Shown in pieces: positions 1 to 5,282 of a stretch of 6,680 nt of DNA (position 1 is its first letter; the number at the start of each line of letters is the position of its first letter). Below the pieces are notes generated by a model. That model saw only the letters and a program-made list of their open reading frames with translations. It ran no database searches and was not told the origin of the DNA. Both the position numbers and the translations under genes were made by a program. This DNA comes from Clostridiaceae bacterium (lineage in GTDB: Bacteria > Bacillota > Clostridia > Oscillospirales > Acutalibacteraceae): positions 1 through 6,680 of the forward strand of contig JAEDGK010000108.1 in NCBI GenBank assembly GCA_016297555.1, written 5' to 3'.

Positions 1-1
1 C

Positions 2-517
2 TTTGACCCTCAGCGCGGATTTTCTTTCTCAACCTACGCAGTACCCGTCATTCTCGGCGAGATAAAAAGAATTTTCAGAGACGGAGGAACCGTAAAGGTC
101 GGGCGCGCCATAAAAGAAAAATCGCGCGCGGCGGTAAAACGCAGAGATGAAATTTCTTTGAGCTTGGGCAGAGAGCCGACGATTGGCGAGCTTGCGGAAA
201 GCCTCGGAATTGACGCGGCGGAAACTGCAATGCTTCTTAACGCTTCAATGCCCGTAATGTCGCTTACGGTCGGTGAGGACGGCGAGTGTCAAACTGACAT
301 TCCGATAGAATCTCCCGAAAGCAAAATTTCTGATTTTCTTGCTTTACGGCAGGTTTTGCAAACTCTTGATGAGCGCGACAGAAAAATGATAGAATTGCGT
401 TATTACCGCAGTAAGACCCAATCGGAAACGGCAAAAATTCTCGGAATGACTCAGGTTCAGGTTTCGAGGAGAGAAAAAGCAGTGCTCGAAATAATAAGAA
501 AACGCTTAACTGCGTGA
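2..517 (+). CDS. sigF: RNA polymerase sporulation sigma factor, SigF/SpoIIAC type (5' end missing)
   Basis: The reading frame is open from base 2 to a TGA stop at 515-517, giving 171 residues; the start lies left of the window. The visible part begins in sigma region 2.4 with FSTYAVPVILGEIKR, the hallmark of forespore/SigB-type sigma factors. Region 3 follows (VKVGRAIKE, then LGREPTIGELAESLG), and then region 4 with LDERDRKMIELRYY and the helix-turn-helix TQSETAKILGMTQVQVSR near the C-terminus. The RYY...TQSE...QVQVSR wording matches SigF better than SigG, whose equivalent part reads RFFQGKTQMEVA...QAQVSR. Known members are about 250 aa, so roughly 75-80 residues are missing. In known spore formers SigF directs early forespore transcription and is held inactive by the anti-sigma factor SpoIIAB; spoIIAA and spoIIAB usually lie just upstream, here outside the window. 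One oddity is SRREK where SigF and SigG normally read SRLEK. SigG is the main alternative. Confidence 0.88.
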   Translation, partial: FDPQRGFSFSTYAVPVILGEIKRIFRDGGTVKVGRAIKEKSRAAVKRRDEISLSLGREPTIGELAESLGIDAAETAMLLNASMPVMSLTVGEDGECQTDIPIESPESKISDFLALRQVLQTLDERDRKMIELRYYRSKTQSETAKILGMTQVQVSRREKAVLEIIRKRLTA

Positions 518-523
518 TAACTA

Positions 524-552
524 TTGACAAAGCGTGTCTCAAATATTAAACT
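524..552 (+). promoter_or_regulatory. Putative sigma-A promoter for the DapA-like gene
   Basis: A perfect -35 hexamer TTGACA (524-529) is followed after exactly 17 bases by TAAACT (547-552), which matches 4 of 6 positions of the -10 consensus. Transcription would begin near 558-560, about 50 bases before the ATG at 608. That start point lies within the left arm of the terminator hairpin at 556-585, so a transcript made here would lack part of the stem and could escape termination. The hexamers are directly visible; activity is inferred. Confidence 0.6.
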
Positions 553-555
553 AAT

Positions 556-585
556 AGCGGCAGCAAGGCTGTCGCTTATTTTTTT
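556..585 (+). terminator. Intrinsic terminator after sigF
   Basis: The left arm AGCGGCAGC (556-564) pairs with GCTGTCGCT (568-576) over 9 bp, including one G-U pair, across a 3-base AAG loop. A T-rich tract (576-585, one A interruption) follows. It lies 39 bases after the sigF stop and is correctly oriented to end that operon. Confidence 0.82.
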
Positions 586-592
586 GAATTCT

Positions 593-596
593 GGAG
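593..596 (+). promoter_or_regulatory. Ribosome binding site that sets the DapA-like start
   Basis: GGAG at 593-596 is 11 bases upstream of the ATG at 608, a slightly long spacing. It supports ATG 608 over the in-frame TTG at 524, which is the -35 box of the putative promoter and lies upstream of the terminator. An in-frame GTG at 596 overlaps the Shine-Dalgarno itself and is therefore unlikely. Confidence 0.6.
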
Positions 597-607
597 TGAC
601 GGATTTT

Positions 608-1528
608 ATGATTAAAAACATACCCGACGGAGTTTATCCGACTATGGTAACGCCTTTTACGGCTGATAACAAAATTGACTACAATGCGGTTCTCGGTATT
701 CTTCAATGGTATTCCGAAAACGGCGTTGACGGAATTTTTGCCATATGTCAATCAAGTGAAATTTTCTTTCTTTCCTTTGAAGAAAGGCTCGAGCTTCTTC
801 GCTTTATTATGAAAAACAAGCCTGCGGATATTAGCGTTGTCGCTTCGGGTCACACGGCAGACGACCTTGACAGGCAGATTTATGAAGCAAATGCGTTTAT
901 AAACGAGGGAATTGACGCATATGTTTTTATCGCAAACCGTTTTGCCAAGCAGGATGAGGATGATTCCGTATTTCTGAAAAATTATGAAAAAGCAGTTTCT
1001 TCAATACCAGAAATCGGATTGGGCATTTACGAGTGTCCTTATCCTTACAAACGACTTATGGCTCCCGAAACGCTCAGGCAATGTGCGCTTGACGGCAGGC
1101 TGAAATTCCTCAAAGACACCTGCTGCCGCATCGGAGAAATCGAGGCTAAGCTAAAAGCTGTTGAGGGTCTGGGGCTTAAAATATTCAACGCAAATTCGGC
1201 AACGCTTCTTGAATCTCTCAGAGCAGGCTGTGCAGGATTTTCGGGAGTTATGGGCAATTTCCATCCCGAGATTTATTCATGGCTTTGCCGTAACTATAAG
1301 ACCGAGCCGGAAAAAGCCGAGCAGGTTCAGGCGTTTCTTGCTTTTGCTTCTCTTGCCGAGTGCCAGATGTATCCCGTAAACGCAAAATACCATCTCGGCC
1401 TTTGCGGAGTTGATATGGGCTACACAAGTCGCGCGCGTGATGCCTCCGCGTTCAGCGAAAGCAATAAGAAAGAAATTGAGCAGATGTTTACCGTGGAACA
1501 GATATTCAAAAAAATGTTTAAAATATGA
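608..1528 (+). CDS. Dihydrodipicolinate synthase/N-acetylneuraminate lyase superfamily protein, substrate unknown
   Basis: This 306-aa protein has the usual length of the class I aldolase DapA/NanA superfamily, (beta/alpha)8 barrels that form a Schiff base with pyruvate or a related oxo-acid. It opens with the typical GVYPTMVTPF (residues 8-17). The putative Schiff-base lysine is K169 in FLKDTC and the partner tyrosine is Y141 in IYECPYPYKR; their 28-residue spacing equals that of Y133 and K161 in E. coli DapA. Two DapA features are absent. The GTTGE loop is replaced by CQSSE (47-51), and the stretch that carries DapA's second triad tyrosine (Y107) reads FIANRFAKQ. A role in lysine synthesis is therefore unlikely; lyase, hydratase or aldolase chemistry on another oxo-acid is possible, so no symbol is given. 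The start is set by the RBS at 593 and by the terminator between this gene and sigF. No terminator is evident before the next gene, which has its own promoter. Confidence 0.85.
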   Translation: MIKNIPDGVYPTMVTPFTADNKIDYNAVLGILQWYSENGVDGIFAICQSSEIFFLSFEERLELLRFIMKNKPADISVVASGHTADDLDRQIYEANAFINEGIDAYVFIANRFAKQDEDDSVFLKNYEKAVSSIPEIGLGIYECPYPYKRLMAPETLRQCALDGRLKFLKDTCCRIGEIEAKLKAVEGLGLKIFNANSATLLESLRAGCAGFSGVMGNFHPEIYSWLCRNYKTEPEKAEQVQAFLAFASLAECQMYPVNAKYHLGLCGVDMGYTSRARDASAFSESNKKEIEQMFTVEQIFKKMFKI

Positions 1529-1573
1529 GCTGTGTTACAAAATTTTTAATCTGTTTCAAAAATTCTGTTGATT

Positions 1574-1602
1574 TCTGTCAGCTTGTGTGATAACATTATA
1601 AT
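1574..1602 (+). promoter_or_regulatory. Putative promoter of the SDR gene, with palindrome over the -10
   Basis: A perfect -10 hexamer TATAAT lies at 1597-1602, about 42 bases before the ATG at 1645. The -35 at 17-base spacing (TCTGTC, 1574-1579) is poor. An overlapping alternative is TTGATT (1568-1573), 17 bases, TAACAT (1591-1596), with 4 of 6 matches in each box. The -10 sits inside a perfect 12-bp palindrome ACATTATAATGT (1593-1604), a possible operator. The exact start site cannot be chosen from the sequence. Confidence 0.5.
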
Positions 1603-1631
1603 GTAGCGTTTTAAATCTATACTATTCTTTT

Positions 1632-1636
1632 GGAGG
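1632..1636 (+). promoter_or_regulatory. Strong ribosome binding site that sets the SDR start
   Basis: GGAGG at 1632-1636 is separated by 8 bases from the ATG at 1645, close to ideal. It rules out the in-frame TTG at 1630, which overlaps the Shine-Dalgarno and has no site of its own. Confidence 0.85.
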
Positions 1637-1644
1637 AATTCAAA

Positions 1645-3186
1645 ATGGCACAGAAAAAGACCGTTTTCCTTACCGGTGCTTCGGGCAATATGGGTTGGGA
1701 AGGATTCAAGCAGCTTTACGCTAAGAAGAACGAGTTTAACATCGTTGTTCTTCTTCGTGACAGCGAAAAAAACAGAAAGAAATTCAAAGATTATATGAAT
1801 GATCCTTCTGTTAAAATCGTTTGGGGCGATCTCAAGAATTATGACAGCGTTCTTGAGTGCGTTACCGGCTCGGATTTCGTTCTCCATGTCGGCGGTATGG
1901 TTTCTCCTGCAGCTGACTATTATCCCATCAACACCATTAAGACCAATGTAGGCGCAGCTAAAAACATTGTTGCAGCCGTTAAGGCTCAGCCCAATCCCGA
2001 TGCTGTTAAGGTCGTTTACATAGGTACCGTTGCGGAAACAGGCGAAAGAGACGATCCCATCCATTGGGCACGCACGGGCGACCCCATCAAAATCAGCGTT
2101 TATGACCATTATGCAACGAGCAAGGTTATTGCTGAGTCGATTTTTGCAGAATCCGGTCTTAAATACTGGGTATCCCTCCGTCAGTCAGGCATTCTTTATG
2201 CCGACATTCTCAAGAACATGGAGCCCATTATGTATCATGTTCCCATCAACGGCGTTCTTGAGTGGGCAACAGTTGAGGATTCAGGCCGTTTGCTTGTAAA
2301 TGTATGCGGCGATGATGTTCCCGAAGAGTTCTGGAGAAGATTTTACAATATCGGTTCAGGTAAAGAATACAGAATTACTAATATGGAGTTTGAAGAGCTG
2401 CTTCTCGGCACTCTCGGTCTCGGCGATCCCAAAAAGCTCTTTAACCCCGATTGGTTCACACTCCGCAATTTCCACGGTCAGTGGTATCTTGATTCCGATG
2501 TTCTTGAAAGCTACCTGCATTTCAGAGCCAATGTTCCCATTAAGCAGTATTTCAAGAGCATGATGCAGAAGGTTGAGTTCTATTACAAACTCGCTTTCCT
2601 TGCAAAGCCGTTCTCATTTGCCGTTAAGCCCTTTATGAAGAAGATTGCTCAGACTCCCATCTACGGTACTCTTTGGTGGAGAGAAAACAAGGTTGCTTCC
2701 AGAATAAACGCTTATTACGGCTCAATGGAAAAATGGAATGCAATCGGCTCCGATTGGAAAAAGGTTAAGATTTACCGTCCCGAGGATGACCCGACAAAGG
2801 TCAGAATTCTTGATCACGGTTATGATGAAACAAAGGACTTCGATTCTCTCACTCTTGATGACCTCAAAAAGGCGGCAGCTTTCAGAGGCGGCGAGTGCCT
2901 TGCTGATGAAATCACCGATATGTACACTCCCGTTAAGTGGAAGTGCGCTCACGGCCATGAGTTTATGATGTCTCCCAACCTTGTTCTTCGCGGCGGACAT
3001 TGGTGCCCCGAAGAGCTTCCCTCAAGCGAAGCAAAGGCGGCAGAGAAGAAATTCCGCTGGGCATATGATGAGGAAGCAAAGGTTAATCCCTTCTTTGCTC
3101 AGGTTTGGTATCCTCTTCATGACAAGAGCGAAAACAATGTTTATACCGAAGAAATCTACAAGGATTTTAAAGAATACAGCAAATAA
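1645..3186 (+). CDS. Extended SDR (NAD-dependent epimerase/dehydratase-like) with C-terminal zinc-finger-like extension
   Basis: This 513-aa protein starts with a Rossmann fold. The nucleotide-binding motif TGASGNMG spans residues 10-17, LHVGG follows the fourth strand region, and YIGTVAET holds the position of the SDR active-site Ser/Thr. The catalytic pair is Y156-x3-K160 in YATSK. The SDR part ends near residue 310; ordinary extended SDRs are about 300-350 aa, so roughly 200 residues are extra. Residues about 290-360 form an aromatic and basic helical stretch (FYYKLAFLAKPFSFAVKPF and following) that might contact a membrane surface. Residues about 415-458 read FRGGECLADE, then WKCAHGHEF and GGHWCPEE. 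This resembles the GGKCLS...WKC..GH.W...WCPxC treble-clef domain known from endonuclease-associated zinc fingers, but the last cysteine is Glu (E457). Codons are strongly biased (Ile ATA only twice, Leu nearly all CTT/CTC, Pro mostly CCC), which suggests high expression. The substrate is unknown; a nucleotide-sugar or other NAD(P)-dependent oxidoreductase is a family-level guess. Confidence 0.85.
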   Translation: MAQKKTVFLTGASGNMGWEGFKQLYAKKNEFNIVVLLRDSEKNRKKFKDYMNDPSVKIVWGDLKNYDSVLECVTGSDFVLHVGGMVSPAADYYPINTIKTNVGAAKNIVAAVKAQPNPDAVKVVYIGTVAETGERDDPIHWARTGDPIKISVYDHYATSKVIAESIFAESGLKYWVSLRQSGILYADILKNMEPIMYHVPINGVLEWATVEDSGRLLVNVCGDDVPEEFWRRFYNIGSGKEYRITNMEFEELLLGTLGLGDPKKLFNPDWFTLRNFHGQWYLDSDVLESYLHFRANVPIKQYFKSMMQKVEFYYKLAFLAKPFSFAVKPFMKKIAQTPIYGTLWWRENKVASRINAYYGSMEKWNAIGSDWKKVKIYRPEDDPTKVRILDHGYDETKDFDSLTLDDLKKAAAFRGGECLADEITDMYTPVKWKCAHGHEFMMSPNLVLRGGHWCPEELPSSEAKAAEKKFRWAYDEEAKVNPFFAQVWYPLHDKSENNVYTEEIYKDFKEYSK

Positions 3187-3197
3187 TTTGCCTTTCG

Positions 3198-3232
3198 GCG
3201 GCGTCTTTCTTATGAAAGATGCCGCTTTTTTT
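3198..3232 (+). terminator. Strong intrinsic terminator after the SDR gene
   Basis: GCGGCGTCTTTC (3198-3209) pairs with GAAAGATGCCGC (3214-3225) over 12 bp with one G-U pair and a TTAT loop. Seven T residues follow (3226-3232). It lies 11 bases after the stop codon and closes the SDR gene as its own transcription unit. Confidence 0.93.
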
Positions 3233-3238
3233 AAAATT

Positions 3239-3300
3239 TAAGCCTAAATGTTATTGTAACTTATCGCTCGGCATGTTAAAATATATCAGATAAGCCTAAA
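3239..3300 (+). repeat. 10-bp direct repeat pair flanking the SBP promoter
   Basis: TAAGCCTAAA occurs exactly at 3239-3248 and again at 3291-3300. The two copies start 52 bases apart, close to five helical turns. One lies just upstream of the -35 and the other between the -10 and the Shine-Dalgarno, a layout that would suit paired binding of a regulator. It may also be chance in AT-rich DNA. Confidence 0.35.
3254..3282 (+). promoter_or_regulatory. Putative promoter for the SBP-GH27 unit
   Basis: TTGTAA (3254-3259, 4 of 6 matches) is followed after 17 bases by TAAAAT (3277-3282, 5 of 6 matches). A TG at 3274-3275 precedes the -10 by one base, making an extended -10 element. It sits between the SDR terminator and the RBS AAGGAG (3300-3305), with a predicted start near 3289. 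Confidence 0.65.
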
Positions 3301-3316
3301 AGGAGTATTTGCCGAG

Positions 3317-5266
3317 ATGAAAATAACAAAAAAACTGACAGCGCTTTTGATTTGTGCGATAATTCTTTTCTTGCCGTCATGCAAAAGTATGGGCAGCCTT
3401 ACCCGCGGCGGGGGAGAGCTTAAAATCGGCGTAAACGGTATTGAAGGGAATTTTAATCCTTTTTATTCCGAAAGCGAGGGCGACAGAGAAATAGTTTCGC
3501 AAATGTTCCGCACAATCCAGCGCAGAGAAAACGATAATAAGCTGAGCAATTACAGCGGCGGCATTTCATATGAGTTTGTCGGCGACAGCAAGGTCAAATA
3601 CACTGTTTCAATCAAAGACGATATGTATTTTTCTGACGGCAGCAATATAACGATTGACGATGTGATTTTCTTTTATTATTTCATTTCCGACGCAAGCTAT
3701 GACGGAATTTATAAGGATTGGTATCTCAACGATATTGTCGGCTTGAAAGAATACTATTTTGACGATAAGAATTATATTAACTCCATAGCTCAAATTGAAA
3801 ATACCATTGAAGAAAAATATACGGTAACTACGATAGGCGTTGAAGATTACTCAAAATATCTTGTTGAAACGGAGCTTGAGGGCAAATTTGCGGGTATTGA
3901 CGAAAAATCTCCGTCAGGCGTTTCATGGCGCGAATATCTTCAAAAGCTTGGCTACGGAAAGGAGCTTGAAGCTCTCGGAGCAAATCCTGCAAAAGAGGCG
4001 GCTTTAAAGCTTGCCGCTCGTGCGGAAGCGGAAAACAATCCGCTTGCATATAATCCCGAAAGCTGGTACCGTGAGCTGCTGTACAGCAATTATATCAAAA
4101 GCAATTATTCCGACGGAGCGGATGTCAGCGGAATAGAGGGTATTAAAAAAGTCAATGATTACACCTGCACGGTGCTTTTTAATTCAAGAAATATCAATAT
4201 GATATCCGAGCTTAATGTGCCGATTGTATCTAAGAACTATTATTCGTCAGAATATGTAAAAGGTGCGGCGGATATGGTTAAAAACCTCCAAGGTTTTGCT
4301 GTATGCTCAGGACCCTATATGGCGCCGGATTTTGATGACGGTGCGGTTTCAATGGCGGCTAACGACTTCTATTCGGATTCAAAATGCGAATTCCGCTCAT
4401 TGAAGTTTATTGACCTTGCCGCCGAAAATGCCGATCCCGTTGAAAGCGTGCTTTCAGGCAAAACGGATGTTGTTAAAACGCTTGCAACATCATCGGTTAT
4501 AAGCGATTTAAACGATAAGTCTGTCCGCTATTTCATTACAAATGCAGACAGTTATACAACAATGTTTTTCAACACCCGCACGCTTGAAGCAAGTGCAAGA
4601 AAAGCTCTTATGGGACTCTGCTCGATATCGGAAACTCTTGATAAAAAAATCGGTTCTTACTACACACGGCTTTTCAGCCCGTTAAGCGTCAGGTTTGCGG
4701 AATATCCGAGCAGCATTACCGAGCCTTATTATAACGAAAGTGCTTACACCGCATATGAGCTTGTCAGCGATAATATGATAAAAAGCGTTAAAGCATATTA
4801 CTGCGGCTCGGAAGAAGACCTTGCCTATGCCGTGCTTTCGGCATACAAGGATAAGCTTTCTTCAAAGGGAATAACTCTTGAAATTGTTATTACAGATGAA
4901 TCGGGTCTTGAAAATGCAATTATTTCAGGTGAAGCGGATATTTGGATTGAGAATATTCCTGACGGTGCAACCTGTGATAAATACGATTACTATAACAGCA
5001 ACGGTTCTTTAAATAAAACTGCGCTAAAAAATCCTGATATCGACACTTTAACCCACAGCATAAGAGCCGCTGTCGGGTTCTCCGATAAAGCGCAGATGAC
5101 GGCAAGTCTTATGAAGCTGGTTATGGAGCAGGCTGTTGAGCTTCCGCTCTATCAGCTCCAGCAGATAACAATTTATAATACCGAAACTGTGAATCCCGAA
5201 TCATTTAGTGAAGAAATAAATTTTGACGGTTTTACCTATGCATTACCGATCTTAAAGAAAAATTAA
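3317..5266 (+). CDS. ABC transporter solute-binding lipoprotein, family 5 (peptide/oligosaccharide type)
   Basis: This 649-aa protein has a lipoprotein signal: MKITKK, a hydrophobic core of about 13 residues, and lipobox LPSC with the lipidated cysteine at C22. It is therefore predicted to be anchored on the outer face of the membrane. Family-5 (SBP_bac_5) features follow in order: LKIGVNGIEGNFNPFY near the N-terminus, YTVSIKDDMYFSDG with FSDG at 105-108, ITIDDV (111-116), SGPY with GPY at 332-334, and a C-terminal VELPLYQ segment. Family members are usually 500-560 aa. The excess includes an alanine- and glutamate-rich, probably helical insertion around residues 204-250. The RBS AAGGAG ends 11 bases before the ATG. 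Only 16 bases separate the stop from the next gene, so the two are probably co-transcribed. Many family members bind peptides, but some bind oligosaccharides; the GH27 neighbour favours an alpha-galactoside here. No permease or ATPase gene is visible. Confidence 0.85.
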   Translation: MKITKKLTALLICAIILFLPSCKSMGSLTRGGGELKIGVNGIEGNFNPFYSESEGDREIVSQMFRTIQRRENDNKLSNYSGGISYEFVGDSKVKYTVSIKDDMYFSDGSNITIDDVIFFYYFISDASYDGIYKDWYLNDIVGLKEYYFDDKNYINSIAQIENTIEEKYTVTTIGVEDYSKYLVETELEGKFAGIDEKSPSGVSWREYLQKLGYGKELEALGANPAKEAALKLAARAEAENNPLAYNPESWYRELLYSNYIKSNYSDGADVSGIEGIKKVNDYTCTVLFNSRNINMISELNVPIVSKNYYSSEYVKGAADMVKNLQGFAVCSGPYMAPDFDDGAVSMAANDFYSDSKCEFRSLKFIDLAAENADPVESVLSGKTDVVKTLATSSVISDLNDKSVRYFITNADSYTTMFFNTRTLEASARKALMGLCSISETLDKKIGSYYTRLFSPLSVRFAEYPSSITEPYYNESAYTAYELVSDNMIKSVKAYYCGSEEDLAYAVLSAYKDKLSSKGITLEIVITDESGLENAIISGEADIWIENIPDGATCDKYDYYNSNGSLNKTALKNPDIDTLTHSIRAAVGFSDKAQMTASLMKLVMEQAVELPLYQLQQITIYNTETVNPESFSEEINFDGFTYALPILKKN

Positions 5267-5282
5267 TAAAAGGAGCGTTACT

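Noticed and set aside
524..607. Upstream in-frame TTG start that would lengthen the DapA-like protein by 28 residues
   Set aside because: The extension runs through the -35 box and the terminator hairpin, has no ribosome binding site, and adds nothing resembling the family N-terminus; ATG 608 begins directly before the conserved GVYPTMVTPF.
608..1528. Naming the gene dapA
   Set aside because: The GTTGE loop and the second triad tyrosine of DHDPS are missing, and there are no lysine-pathway neighbours.
1541..1564. AATTTTT/AAAAATT inverted repeat after the DapA-like gene as a terminator
   Set aside because: The 7-bp stem has no G-C pairs, the loop is 10 bases, and no T tract follows, so it is unlikely to terminate transcription.
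1596..1610. PerR-like box (TTATAAT half-site) at the SDR promoter
   Set aside because: Only the left half matches the TTATAATNATTATAA consensus, and that half is simply the -10 hexamer plus one base; the right half is GC-containing and does not match.
1546..2109. 187-codon open frame on the minus strand
   Set aside because: It lies antisense to the well-supported SDR gene, its sequence looks like a frame shadow rather than a known fold, and the + strand product has clear catalytic motifs.
3260..3294. CTTATC...GATAAG inverted repeat spanning the SBP -10
   Set aside because: It has only 6 bp per arm with a 23-base gap in AT-rich DNA; the direct repeat in the same region is longer and exact, and this one is not convincing by itself.
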